NCBI GenBank assembly: GCA_946480525.1 | Contig: CAMLLA010000141.1 | Coordinates: forward strand, 1 to 9,476 | Direction: 5' to 3' | DNA from: an uncultured Asticcacaulis sp. | GTDB taxonomy: Bacteria > Pseudomonadota > Alphaproteobacteria > Caulobacterales > Caulobacteraceae | Length of the DNA: 9,476 nucleotides | Shown here: piece after piece, positions 1 to 7,967 of the stretch | How positions within the stretch are numbered: the stretch's first letter is position 1 | Layout of the letters: every line of letters begins with the position of its first letter | Notes under the pieces: model-generated | Told to the model about the DNA's origin: nothing | What the model saw: the letters and a program-made list of their open reading frames with translations, nothing else | Databases searched by the model: none | Position numbers and translations under genes: made by a program

Positions 1-1733
1 GCGGGGGCGGCGGTGGCGGTGGCGGCGGTGGTTTCGGCGGCGCCGGCAGCCTCAAGAGCAAGTCCGAGACGGTGCGTCAGCGCCTCGATCCGGTGACAGG
101 CGACGTGGTCGGTGAAAACCGCCAGAACAATATCAGCAAGAGCGTCGGCGAAGGCCTGAACCTGAACCTGAACGCCGAATACTCGCTGACCGACAACGAC
201 ACCCTTCAGGCCCAGGGTACGTTCATGAGCCGCGATACGATGGGGTACAGTATCGAGGACGCGACCTCCTATGACGTAACAGGCAACCTCCAATCCGACA
301 GCTCGCGTATTGGTGACCGCAACGGCGAGTCCGAAAATTCAAGTTTCGCGGTGCTTTACAATCACCGTGGCGAAGTCGGCACGTCCGAAGACTTCAAGAT
401 GCAGTATCGCCGCAGCACGTCGACCCGCAACGACCGGTCGGATTATCGCCGTGTGAACCGCGCACCCACGGCGTCCGAAACCGCCTATGCCACCGAGCGC
501 CGCTCGGATACGACTAACGACGGCTTCAGCGGCGACTACACCCACCCGATTGGTGAAACACGGCAGATCCAGCTTGGGTGGGACCTGACCAATCAGGACA
601 GCGAGCAGTACAGCTATCAGTCGCTGGAACACGCCCTCGGTACGCCAGAACTCCCGAACCCGCAACGCGTCAGCCAGTTCAACACCAAGCAGCAGACCGG
701 CGCGGCCTACTTTGTCTACGAGCAGCGCTTCGGAAAGCTGTCGCTGTCAGGTGGTCTGCGCTACGAAAACTTCCACCAGGAACTGTATTCGGTCCAGCCC
801 TTCACCGGCAATCCAGGCGCCGAGTCGGAGCAGACCTATGTCACGTGGAGCCCCAACGCCAACTTCCTCTATCGTCTTGATGAGGATTCGAGTTTCAAGG
901 GGGCTTACAGCCGCCGCCTGAACCGGCCGAACGCAAACGCGCTGAACCCGCTGATTGTCTACAACGACGCTCAGAACGTCAGTTCAGGTAACGCCAATCT
1001 GCGTCCGGAAACGGTCGATCGCTTTGAGCTGACCTATCAGAACGACCGCCGCAATGCGTTGAACGGCCAGTTGCAGCTGTCTTACGTCGAAACTCAGGAC
1101 ACGGTCGTCCTGGTCAACAGCTTCCTGCCGGGCCAGCCCGACGTGCTGTTGACGACTTACGACAATGCCGGTTCCTCAAAAGTGGCCGGCTTGTCGCTGG
1201 AATTGAACCGCGACAACATCATCAAGGGCCTGAACGCCGGTTTCGAGATCGACTACAACTATTCGGAGATCAACGGCGTCGATCGGGTGACCGGGCAACC
1301 CACCGTACGCAGGGGACCGAATTCGCGTGGCCGCCTCAATGTTCGCTACCGCCCAAACGACAAAGATTTTTACATGATCTTCGTGCGCTACAACGGCAAG
1401 CGCGTCGACTCACAGGGCTATACGACAGGTACGACGTCGCTGAACGCCAACTATCAGCGCCAGATCATTCCTCGCAAACTGACGTTCAACGTCAACCTCC
1501 AGAACATCCTGAGCAGCCAGGGACGCAAGCGCGTCACCAGCAGCAGCGCGTTTTACCAGGTCAACGAAACCTTCGACACCGGCCCGGCGATCGGCATTGC
1601 CCTGTCCTATACGTTTGGGACGCCGCGTAACAGCCAGAACCAGGATGGTCAGCGCTGGCGGCGTGGACAGGGTGGTACAGGCGGCCCCGGCGGTCCGGGT
1701 GGCTTCCCCGGAGGACCAGGTGGCGGCTTCTAG
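1..1733 (+). CDS. TonB-dependent receptor / outer-membrane beta-barrel protein, 3' part (N-terminus outside window)
   Basis: This is the C-terminal part of an outer-membrane barrel receptor that probably takes up a ligand using TonB energy. The frame is open from base 3, so the GTG at 72 is internal and the true start lies upstream. Bases 3–50 encode a glycine run followed by SLKSKSETVRQR. The rest is rich in alternating polar and aromatic residues, as in beta-strands. The segment NRPNANALNPL…GNANLRPE (about 930–1010) is the signature I associate with the OMP_b-brl_3 type of TonB-linked barrel. A last barrel-like strand (GIALSYTFG, about 1590–1620) is followed by an Arg/Gln/Gly/Pro tail ending in Phe (about 1630–1730). 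The signal peptide, TonB box and plug domain would lie upstream and are not visible. The ligand cannot be told from the sequence. The stop TAG overlaps the stop of the convergent MFS gene. Confidence 0.85.
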   Translation, partial: GGGGGGGGGGFGGAGSLKSKSETVRQRLDPVTGDVVGENRQNNISKSVGEGLNLNLNAEYSLTDNDTLQAQGTFMSRDTMGYSIEDATSYDVTGNLQSDSSRIGDRNGESENSSFAVLYNHRGEVGTSEDFKMQYRRSTSTRNDRSDYRRVNRAPTASETAYATERRSDTTNDGFSGDYTHPIGETRQIQLGWDLTNQDSEQYSYQSLEHALGTPELPNPQRVSQFNTKQQTGAAYFVYEQRFGKLSLSGGLRYENFHQELYSVQPFTGNPGAESEQTYVTWSPNANFLYRLDEDSSFKGAYSRRLNRPNANALNPLIVYNDAQNVSSGNANLRPETVDRFELTYQNDRRNALNGQLQLSYVETQDTVVLVNSFLPGQPDVLLTTYDNAGSSKVAGLSLELNRDNIIKGLNAGFEIDYNYSEINGVDRVTGQPTVRRGPNSRGRLNVRYRPNDKDFYMIFVRYNGKRVDSQGYTTGTTSLNANYQRQIIPRKLTFNVNLQNILSSQGRKRVTSSSAFYQVNETFDTGPAIGIALSYTFGTPRNSQNQDGQRWRRGQGGTGGPGGPGGFPGGPGGGF

Positions 1734-2917
1734 ACTTTAGACTGTAATAGGGCGTGGCTCTGGCGGGCGAGGTATAGACCGATGCCTAACGATACCAAGG
1801 CCATGCCGATCAACATCGACAACAGGATCAGCACACTGGAATGCGTGAGCAGCGTGGCCGCGGCAAACGGCGCGGCTGCCTGAACGACTGAACCGACACG
1901 CCGGATGCGTCCCATCAGCGGCGGATAGCGTTCGCCCCCGAAGACGAGAAGCGGCACCGTGCCCGAGGTAATCGAAACGATCCCGACACCGGCGCCGTAA
2001 AGGACCAGCGCAGGAATGCTCATCGCCGAGACGGCGGCGATCAGGACGATGCCGGCCGTCATTGCGGCAATGCCCGCCAGCATGGAGGCATAGGGCGGCC
2101 AGCGGCGGCCGAGCGTCAGGTCCAGGACGCGCGCGCCGACCTGCGATGGCCCGACCATGGCGCTCAATGTCACGGCTTCGGTCATGCTTAGCCCACGCCC
2201 GGTTAGAACAGCATGCATATGGACCGCCATGACAGCGACCACCGCCATTTCCAAAGTGACGACGACCGCCAGCGCCCTGTAGATCCATGCCTCCGTCCCG
2301 ACCAGTCTGACAGCGTCACGGGTGTGGCGTGTGACCGGCGCAGCATCCGCGGGCCTGGGCACGACGAACAGATAGAGCGGAAGGCAAATGCACAGGTGTA
2401 TGCCCGCGAAGATCAGGCAGGTCATCCGCCAGCCGAACGTGACCTCAAGGAAATGGCTGAGCGGCCAAAAGGTCGTGCTGGCGAAGCCGCCCCACAGCGC
2501 GATCTGGATGATCGCCGATCGTCCCGTCGCCCCGAACAGACGTCCGGCCGTGCCGAACGCCGCGTCGTACAGGCCGCTGCCCATGGCCAGTCCCATGATG
2601 CCCCAGGCGACGACGTACATGATCAGAGTCTGCGAAACTGCGATCACGGCCAGGCCGGCAGCGAACAGCAGGGCACTTATGGACAGGACCAGTCGTCCCT
2701 GCCCGGCTCCGATATAGCGTCCCGCCTGCGCCGAAACGGTGGCGGACACCAGTGTGCCGATCGAATAGCCGCCAACCACCCAGGCCAGATTCCAGCCGGT
2801 CTCAGTGACGATGGGTTTCGACAAGGCCGTCAGCAGGTAGAGCGACGTGCCGAACGCGATAAGCTGCCCGACACCCAGCGCCGATACGACCTTAAGCCTC
2901 TGCCAGTCTAGCTGCAC
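1730..2917 (-). CDS. Major facilitator superfamily (MFS) transporter, substrate unknown
   Basis: This is a polytopic inner-membrane transporter of about 395 residues with roughly twelve hydrophobic segments, the usual MFS size. The loop after the second segment (AQAGRYIGAGQGR) resembles MFS motif A, GxxxDRxGRR, in a degenerate form. A hydrophilic stretch near the middle (VPRPADAAPVTRHTRDAVR) looks like the cytoplasmic loop joining the two six-helix halves. The GTG at 2917 was chosen because AGGAG lies six bases upstream. An in-frame GTG at 2962 would add fifteen charged residues (MERPLHRKAKREERG), has no such site, and starts only four bases from the parC stop. The first segment (LKVVSALGVGQLIAFGTSLYLLTAL) begins soon after the chosen start. 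The general look recalls monocarboxylate- or oxalate/formate-type MFS permeases, but the substrate is not inferable. The gene may be co-transcribed with parC. Confidence 0.85.
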   Translation of the reverse strand: MQLDWQRLKVVSALGVGQLIAFGTSLYLLTALSKPIVTETGWNLAWVVGGYSIGTLVSATVSAQAGRYIGAGQGRLVLSISALLFAAGLAVIAVSQTLIMYVVAWGIMGLAMGSGLYDAAFGTAGRLFGATGRSAIIQIALWGGFASTTFWPLSHFLEVTFGWRMTCLIFAGIHLCICLPLYLFVVPRPADAAPVTRHTRDAVRLVGTEAWIYRALAVVVTLEMAVVAVMAVHMHAVLTGRGLSMTEAVTLSAMVGPSQVGARVLDLTLGRRWPPYASMLAGIAAMTAGIVLIAAVSAMSIPALVLYGAGVGIVSITSGTVPLLVFGGERYPPLMGRIRRVGSVVQAAAPFAAATLLTHSSVLILLSMLIGMALVSLGIGLYLARQSHALLQSKV

Positions 2918-2923
2918 TCCCCG

Positions 2924-2928
2924 CTCCT
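2924..2928 (-). promoter_or_regulatory. Ribosome-binding site that decides the MFS start
   Basis: On the - strand this reads AGGAG, six bases before the GTG at 2917. It is the reason for preferring the shorter MFS protein over the upstream in-frame GTG at 2962. Confidence 0.6.
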
Positions 2929-2945
2929 CTCGCTTAGCCTTGCGA

Positions 2946-2961
2946 TGGAGCGGACGCTCCA
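2946..2961 (-). other. Short perfect hairpin just after parC
   Basis: The - strand reads TGGAGC–GTCC–GCTCCA, a six-base stem with a four-base loop, starting four bases after the parC stop codon. It lacks a following T-run, so it is not a classical intrinsic terminator. It could be a weak transcript-end or processing structure between parC and the MFS gene, or chance. Confidence 0.3.
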
Positions 2962-2965
2962 CCGG

Positions 2966-5182
2966 TTAAACGCGCAGTTTACGCAGGCCGCGAGGGGCCA
3001 TCTTGCCCGCCTGCGCGCGCTTGCCGACGTAATCCTTGAAGTCCTTGAATTCGCGCGCCTTGCCCGACCCGTCATACCATTGCGGCGTCGTGGCGGAGTC
3101 GAACACGGCGATATCGCGCACGCCGCCATCCTTGTAGGCCTGCAGCTTGACACCTTTGCCGCGCGCCATCTCAGGCAGTTCCGCGACTGGGAAGATCAGC
3201 AACTTGTTGTTCTCGCCCAGCACCATCAGGCTGTCTCCGACCACGGGCAAGGCGGCAAGCGCCTCGGTGCCTTCGACATTCAGAACCTGCTTGCCGGCGC
3301 GCTTGTTGGCGATGCCGTCTTCTTCGTTCATGACGAAGCCATAGCCGTTCTTCGACACCATGACGCGCTTCTGGCCGGCCTGCGCCACGAAGACAGTCAC
3401 GATCTTGGCGCCGTCCTCGAAATCGACCATAAGGCGCAACGGCTCGCCATGGCCACGCGCCGACGGCAGCTTGTCGCACGACAAGGTCAGGAAACGCCCG
3501 TCCGAGGTCATGATCAGCAGCTTGTCGGTCGTCATGGCGGGAACCAGCCAGGCCAGCTCGTCACCTTCCTTGAACTTCAGTTCCGATGGATCGGCGACGG
3601 CGCCCTTGGCGGCGCGAATCCAGCCGCGCTTGGACAGGATGACGGTGATAGGTTCCTTCGGCAGGTAGTTCTCGATCGCCGCCACTTCGAAATTGGCCGG
3701 CGCCTCCGCGAAGGTCGTGCGCCGCGCCGACAACAGCTTCTTGCGGACATCGACCAGTTGCTGGTCGATGCGCTTCCACTGCAGTTTCTCGCTGCCCAGC
3801 AGCTTGTTGAGTTCGTCGCGCTCGTCGGACAGCTTCTTGTGCTCATCCTGGATGGTCATTTCCTCGAGCCGCGCCAGTTGGCGCAGGCGGGTGTCGAGGA
3901 TGTAGTCGGCCTGGACGTCGGTCAGCTTGAAGCGCGCCATCAACACGTCGCGCGGCTTCTCCTCCTCGCGGATGATGCGGATCACCTCGTCGAGATTCAG
4001 GAAGGCGATCATCAGGCCGTCAAGCAGGTGCAGCCGCTTTTCGATCTTTTCCAACCGCCACTGTGACATGCGTTGCAGCACAACGCGGCGGTGATCGAGG
4101 AAGGCGATCAGGCAGGCCTTGAGGCCAAGGACACGCGGCGTGCCGGTCGCATCCAGCACGTTCATATTGACACCGAAGCGCGTTTCGAGATCCGAGACCT
4201 TGAACAGGCTCTCCATCAGCACTTCGGGTTCGATATTGCGCGTCTTGGGTTCCAGCACCAGCCGGACCTCTTCGTCCGACTCGTCGCGGACATCGCCCAG
4301 CAGAGGCGCCTTCTTGTTCTCGATCAGGTCCGCCAGTTGCTCGATCAGGCGCGACTTCTGGACCTGATAGGGGATTTCACGGACGACGATGCGCCAGTTG
4401 CCGCGGCCGAGCTCCTCGACCTCATAGCGGGCACGCGTGCGGATCGAGCCGCGGCCGGTTTCATAGGCTTCCTGAATGGAGGCGCGCGTCTCGACGCAGA
4501 TGCCGCCGGTCGGGAAATCCGGGCCCGGGATGAATTCCATCAGTTCGGCCGTCGTCGTTTCGGGCGCGGTCAGGAGCTTGCGGCAGGCATCGATCAGTTC
4601 GGCCACATTGTGCGGCGGGATCGACGTGGCCATGCCGACCGCGATCCCCATCGACCCGTTGGCCAGCAGATTCGGGAAGCCCGCCGGCAGGATAACCGGC
4701 TCTTCGTCCTGGTCGTCATAGGTCGGACGGAAGTCGACGGCGTTTTCGTTGATGCCATCGATCAAAAGCATCGCGGCCGGCGTCAGACGACACTCGGTGT
4801 AACGCATGGCGGCGGGATTATCGCCGTCGATATTGCCGAAATTCCCCTGCCCGTCGACCAGCATGTAACGCTGGGCGAAGTCCTGGGCCATACGCACCAG
4901 GGCATCATAGATCGCCTGGTCACCGTGGGGGTGGTAGATACCCATGACGTCGCCGACAACCTTAGCGCATTTCCGCGCCGCCGATTCGGGCGTCAGGCGC
5001 AGGTTCGACATCGCGTACATGATACGGCGGTGAACCGGTTTCATGCCGTCGCGCACGTCCGGCAGTGCCCGGTGCATAATGGTAGACAGGGCATAGGCCA
5101 GATAGCGGCGCGACAGCGCGTCGCCCATCGGCTCGTCAACGACTTTACCGCCAGCGTCGTCAGGAATCACTACGTCACTCAT
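2966..5182 (-). CDS. parC: DNA topoisomerase IV subunit A (ParC)
   Basis: ParC is the DNA-cleaving subunit of topoisomerase IV, which works with ParE to unlink replicated chromosomes. The 738 residues fit the family (E. coli 752). The N-terminal winged-helix core has [21 protein letters not shown] (about 38–58), HPHGD (84–88) and AAMRYTE, with the catalytic tyrosine at 128. A long helical section follows, with [22 protein letters not shown] typical of the coiled-coil gate. A C-terminal propeller domain (from about residue 490) contains [20 protein letters not shown]. It is called ParC rather than GyrA because of its short C-terminal domain, its general sequence character and its place near recO. 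The ATG has only a weak GGGGCGG upstream. Unusual residues in the quinolone region (I82, Q89) are listed as a finding. The DGC gene ends 52 bases upstream. Confidence 0.95.
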   Translation of the reverse strand: MSDVVIPDDAGGKVVDEPMGDALSRRYLAYALSTIMHRALPDVRDGMKPVHRRIMYAMSNLRLTPESAARKCAKVVGDVMGIYHPHGDQAIYDALVRMAQDFAQRYMLVDGQGNFGNIDGDNPAAMRYTECRLTPAAMLLIDGINENAVDFRPTYDDQDEEPVILPAGFPNLLANGSMGIAVGMATSIPPHNVAELIDACRKLLTAPETTTAELMEFIPGPDFPTGGICVETRASIQEAYETGRGSIRTRARYEVEELGRGNWRIVVREIPYQVQKSRLIEQLADLIENKKAPLLGDVRDESDEEVRLVLEPKTRNIEPEVLMESLFKVSDLETRFGVNMNVLDATGTPRVLGLKACLIAFLDHRRVVLQRMSQWRLEKIEKRLHLLDGLMIAFLNLDEVIRIIREEEKPRDVLMARFKLTDVQADYILDTRLRQLARLEEMTIQDEHKKLSDERDELNKLLGSEKLQWKRIDQQLVDVRKKLLSARRTTFAEAPANFEVAAIENYLPKEPITVILSKRGWIRAAKGAVADPSELKFKEGDELAWLVPAMTTDKLLIMTSDGRFLTLSCDKLPSARGHGEPLRLMVDFEDGAKIVTVFVAQAGQKRVMVSKNGYGFVMNEEDGIANKRAGKQVLNVEGTEALAALPVVGDSLMVLGENNKLLIFPVAELPEMARGKGVKLQAYKDGGVRDIAVFDSATTPQWYDGSGKAREFKDFKDYVGKRAQAGKMAPRGLRKLRV

Positions 5183-5234
5183 CCGCCCCGTTTAGAACGA
5201 GAACGAAAGGAATACAAGCGAACTCTCCAGCTAT

Positions 5235-6170
5235 TCACATCGCGTTGCGGGCCTGGTCGCGACCGGCGGATTTGGCGGCGTAGAGCGCCTGGTCGGCATC
5301 CTTGTACAGCCCCTGTAACGTCTTTCCGGGTTGCCAGCCGGCGATGCCCGCCGAAAAGGTGTAGCGCAGCGTCACATCCCCGACCTTAAGTCTCTGGTCG
5401 CGAAGGTGGGCGCGCAGGCGCTCAACCATGCCCGACGCCTGTGAAACCGACGCTCCCGGCATGACGATCAGAAATTCTTCACCGCCGACACGGCCGGTTA
5501 CGTCGCGGTCGCGCAGGGCATTTCGCATGCAACCGGCAAAATGAACCAGGACCTGGTCGCCGCCATCGTGGCCGAAATGGTCGTTGATCATCTTGAAATG
5601 ATCGAGATCAAGCAGGACAACGCTGAAGTCCTGGCCCGACTGTACGGCGCGGTCAAGTACGGCCCCAAAGCGTTTCATGGCGGCGCCGCGATTGAACAGC
5701 CCTGTCAGATGATCGGTTTCCGAGGCCACTATCGCCTCATCGCGCGCGGTGCGCAGGGTGGCTTCCTTATGCTTCACCGCCGTGTAATCGGTGACTGCCA
5801 GCAACACCCAGTCGTCGTCAAACCGGGTCTCGATAGCGTACATCCATCGGCCGTCGACCATGTCGACTTCGAATTTCCTCAGGCTCCGGCTGCGCCGCTT
5901 GGCATTGGCGGCTTCCAGCCAGGCATCGATGTCATCGGTCTCGATCAGGGGACCGGTCTTATGGGCGTAGCAATGCCGCATGACGCTGTCGAACGTCTGA
6001 TGTCCCGGCTGGACATCGTACAGGCGCAGAAAGTCCGGCGTCGCGAAATTCAGGGCGTCATCCGGCGCAAACAAGGCCAGCATGGTGCCGCTGCTCAACA
6101 ACCCCTCCCCCAACCGCATGAGCAGCTGGGGCGTCGCATTGTTCTGGAACGATCGGGTATCGGAGGCCAT
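5235..6170 (-). CDS. Diguanylate cyclase with N-terminal PAS-like sensor
   Basis: This 311-residue protein probably makes the second messenger c-di-GMP from two GTP. Residues about 30–133 look like a PAS fold (ALFAPDDALNFATPDFLRLYD…WVLLAVTDYTAVK), followed by a short helical linker. The GGDEF domain begins with DHLTGLFNR (153–161), has the metal-site stretch LDLDHFKMIND (187–197) and an intact GGEEF catalytic loop (229–233). RDRD at 220–223 sits exactly five residues before that loop, matching the RxxD inhibitory site, so product inhibition is expected. The domain ends with the usual DADQALYAAKSAGRD (291–305). There is no signal peptide or membrane segment, so it should be cytosolic and sense an internal cue or be membrane-recruited. 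The ATG lacks a strong ribosome-binding site. It lies 44 bases after the GFA gene and 52 before parC. The PAS ligand is unknown. Confidence 0.93.
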   Translation of the reverse strand: MASDTRSFQNNATPQLLMRLGEGLLSSGTMLALFAPDDALNFATPDFLRLYDVQPGHQTFDSVMRHCYAHKTGPLIETDDIDAWLEAANAKRRSRSLRKFEVDMVDGRWMYAIETRFDDDWVLLAVTDYTAVKHKEATLRTARDEAIVASETDHLTGLFNRGAAMKRFGAVLDRAVQSGQDFSVVLLDLDHFKMINDHFGHDGGDQVLVHFAGCMRNALRDRDVTGRVGGEEFLIVMPGASVSQASGMVERLRAHLRDQRLKVGDVTLRYTFSAGIAGWQPGKTLQGLYKDADQALYAAKSAGRDQARNAM

Positions 6171-6196
6171 GCTGCAAATGCTAACAGAGCCCCGTT

Positions 6197-6212
6197 ATTT
6201 TCCGATTAAAAT
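6197..6212. repeat. A/T-rich inverted repeat in the spacer before the cyclase gene
   Basis: ATTTT and AAAAT flank a six-base centre in a spacer that is clearly more A/T-rich than its surroundings. It lies about 27 bases before the cyclase ATG. It could be part of a promoter or operator for that gene, but I cannot match it to a known -35/-10 pair. Confidence 0.25.
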
Positions 6213-6214
6213 AG

Positions 6215-6616
6215 CTACCAGTTGCTGCGGCCATCCATGTGTTCCACAGGCAATGCGTCGAGATCGAAGGCATCGACCATGCGCATATTGACGGCGAAGG
6301 TGCGTGCTTCCGGCATCTGCCCCGGCGTATAGCCCTCCTTGGGCGTTCCATCGGCATTGTAGGCCGACGCCCAGTCCGGACTGTCACCGTGAGTGTTACC
6401 GCCGCATGTCCCGCAGAAGTGATGCTGGTTCATGCCCCCGCTGGCGGAATAGGTTCGGTTTTGATCGGCCTTTACCGTCACCTCCGACGGATCGAAATAG
6501 GCCCAGACGGCGCCCGTGCGATGACAAAAGGTGCAGTTGCACGTCTTGGCCGTTTCCGGCGCGCGGGGCAATTCGATATGCGTGGCGCCGCAGTGGCAGG
6601 TGGCTGTCAGGGTCAT
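6215..6616 (-). CDS. GFA-family (glutathione-dependent formaldehyde-activating enzyme / CENP-V fold) zinc protein
   Basis: This is a 133-residue zinc protein of the GFA/CENP-V fold. Seven cysteines occupy the family's usual places: C7 and C9 in TCHCGA, C26, C28 and C31 in CNCTFCHRTG, and C68 and C71 in HFCGTCGG. The C-terminal NMRMVDAFDLDALPVEHMDG is also typical. The founding member was reported to speed formation of S-hydroxymethylglutathione from formaldehyde, but most family members have no proven reaction, so the function is only a family assignment. The ATG at 6616 has a near-perfect AAGGAGG five bases upstream. The longer frame beginning at 6661 adds fifteen residues not seen in the family and is not used. 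No formaldehyde dehydrogenase or other thiol-metabolism gene is adjacent. Confidence 0.92.
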   Translation of the reverse strand: MTLTATCHCGATHIELPRAPETAKTCNCTFCHRTGAVWAYFDPSEVTVKADQNRTYSASGGMNQHHFCGTCGGNTHGDSPDWASAYNADGTPKEGYTPGQMPEARTFAVNMRMVDAFDLDALPVEHMDGRSNW

Positions 6617-6621
6617 AGCGT

Positions 6622-6628
6622 CCTCCTT
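6622..6628 (-). promoter_or_regulatory. Strong ribosome-binding site for the GFA gene
   Basis: The - strand reads AAGGAGG five bases before the ATG at 6616. It is the strongest such site in the window and fixes the start of the 133-residue protein. A CTCC ten bases upstream could pair with GGAG in this site. Confidence 0.75.
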
Positions 6629-6687
6629 GGATATCCGGAGTATGCGCAGATATACTGCCAAAATTTGTCAGCAGCAGATCAAGGTTA

Positions 6688-7179
6688 TTAAAACAGTGCG
6701 TCGACTTCGCTCTGCCGGTTGCTTTCCATCGCTTCCGCGCGGCCATGGATATGCGAGTCCATTTCAACGACCAGCGCCTTCATCTCCGCCAGGCGCATCT
6801 GCAGGTCGACCTTCGCCACGTCGTCTTCAAGGTTCGAGCTCAGCAGGATATTTATCGACGAATCGAAGACGGTCAGCGCCCGCGCGCAGCTTTCGTCGAA
6901 CGCCAGGCGCGTTTCCGACTGGGCGTGCAGATAGGCGGAGATCACGACTTCACGCAGTTCAAATCCGGAGGCTTCAAAGTGCGCCACGTAATCGCGCGGT
7001 TTCCAGTCGGCCAGTTCCTCGGCCATGTCCGGCATGTCGAGACCCATTTCGAACAGCATGATCGCTTCGTTGAACAGGTTCAGATAGTCGGTCGCGAGGC
7101 CCGTATGCGGATTGACATTGGCAGCAAGCAGTTCAGCCGCGCTGTAGGTCACTATCTGGGCTCGGTCGATTTCACGCAT
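6688..7179 (-). CDS. Conserved protein of unknown function, helical and acidic
   Basis: I do not recognise a named family for this 163-residue protein, though the opening (MREIDRAQIVTYSAAELL, then NPHTGLATDYLNLFNEAIMLFEM) looks like an uncharacterised protein found beside recO and parC in Caulobacterales. It has no signal peptide or membrane span. It is mostly helical and acidic, with a long predicted helix over about residues 85–155. It ends in NRQSEVDALF, which resembles the SQxEIDALL peptide at the N-terminus of flagellar FliM; this is treated as a finding. The ATG at 7179 was chosen over the TTG at 7212 because the residues before it (LRNVCQSGKI) look non-coding and a modest GGGAAG lies just upstream. 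It is 49 bases after recO and 71 before the GFA gene. Confidence 0.8.
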   Translation of the reverse strand: MREIDRAQIVTYSAAELLAANVNPHTGLATDYLNLFNEAIMLFEMGLDMPDMAEELADWKPRDYVAHFEASGFELREVVISAYLHAQSETRLAFDESCARALTVFDSSINILLSSNLEDDVAKVDLQMRLAEMKALVVEMDSHIHGRAEAMESNRQSEVDALF

Positions 7180-7228
7180 GATCTTCCCACTCTGACACAC
7201 ATTTCTTAGCAAAGAATGGATGACGCGG

Positions 7229-7957
7229 TTATCCCAAACCGGCCTCCTTCAATGCCTCGGTCAAGCGCTCGCGAATCTCCGGCAAGGGCTTGTTGTGCGG
7301 ATGAAACACATGCTGCTCAAGAAAGAAACCGGTGAGTTTCAGACCATTGGCGACATCCCCTTCGGAAATACCGCCCTGCGATGACAGAAGGAACGGCGGC
7401 AGAGGCAGGAGTTTATCCTTGTATGGGGCGCCGCTGTTGCGGCTTACGGCGCGCGCCGATTTCGGGCTGACATAGCACAGGTCGTCGCGTGAGCCGGTGA
7501 CGGCACAGGCGCTCAAGTCCAGCCCGTAGCCGAGCTCTTCGAGAAGGCCGGCCTCGTAGCGCACGTAAATGACAGGCCAGATTTCGGGAATGGCAAAGGC
7601 CGACAACAGGGCCCGGAAGGCGTGATAGGCGCCTTCGTGCCGTTCGCGTTCCGGCAGGGCCTGGCGCGTCATGAGCGCGGCGCATTGCAGTCCCAGCAGG
7701 CCAGCCGGGTCGTCGAGCAGATCCGGGCCCTGCCCGTCCGCCTCGATCGTCGCGGCGCCCAGTTGATCGGAACTGCGGGCGCGATAACGGAAGGTGACCG
7801 TTGATCCCGGTTGCAGCAGCGGCTTCATCCGCCGCGACGCGCCGCCGGCGATATGCGCGGCCTGGACACCGTGCAGGCGCGTCAGGACGTGCACCACCGC
7901 CCCGGTTTCGCCATGGAGCCGCGCACTCAGAACTATGGCTTCGTCTTCATATTCCAA
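7229..7957 (-). CDS. recO: DNA repair protein RecO
   Basis: RecO works with RecR, and RecF in many bacteria, to load RecA on SSB-coated single-stranded DNA during gap repair. The 242 residues match the family length. The opening EDEAIVLSARLHGETGAVVHVLT (4–26) is the conserved start of the N-terminal OB fold, which continues through TVTFRYRARSS (53–63). The helical C-terminal domain contains YVRYEAGLLEELGYGLDLSACAVTG (131–155) and YVSPKSARAVSRNSGAPYKDKLLPLPPFLL (162–191), both typical of alphaproteobacterial RecO. The start is a TTG at 7957: no in-frame ATG or GTG precedes it, and starting later would cut into the conserved opening. AGG about nine bases upstream is a weak ribosome-binding site next to the end of a large inverted repeat. 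It follows era after a 128-base gap. Confidence 0.93.
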   Translation of the reverse strand: MEYEDEAIVLSARLHGETGAVVHVLTRLHGVQAAHIAGGASRRMKPLLQPGSTVTFRYRARSSDQLGAATIEADGQGPDLLDDPAGLLGLQCAALMTRQALPERERHEGAYHAFRALLSAFAIPEIWPVIYVRYEAGLLEELGYGLDLSACAVTGSRDDLCYVSPKSARAVSRNSGAPYKDKLLPLPPFLLSSQGGISEGDVANGLKLTGFFLEQHVFHPHNKPLPEIRERLTEALKEAGLG

Positions 7958-7967
7958 TGTCGTTGCC

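Noticed and set aside
2213..2911. 232-residue + strand frame opposite the MFS gene
   Set aside because: It is very rich in Asp, Arg, His and Gln, with no domain, and is the complement of a clear membrane transporter.
5164..5168. GAATC, a possible CcrM (GANTC) methylation site at the start of parC
   Set aside because: A single five-base site is expected by chance and lies within the coding sequence. Nothing shows that it controls parC.
5183..5234. Promoter in the spacer before parC
   Set aside because: No convincing -35/-10 pair could be seen, and alphaproteobacterial promoters cannot be called safely by eye here.
2945..5389. Two long + strand open frames (2945–4066 and 4073–5389) lying opposite parC
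   Set aside because: They are the mirror of a strongly conserved ParC gene. In high-GC DNA the antisense frame is often free of stops. Their products are rich in H, Q, R, D and L, with no recognisable domain.
5541..6209. 222-residue + strand open frame opposite the diguanylate cyclase
   Set aside because: It is antisense to an intact PAS–GGDEF gene, has no ribosome-binding site, and its composition is typical of a shadow frame.
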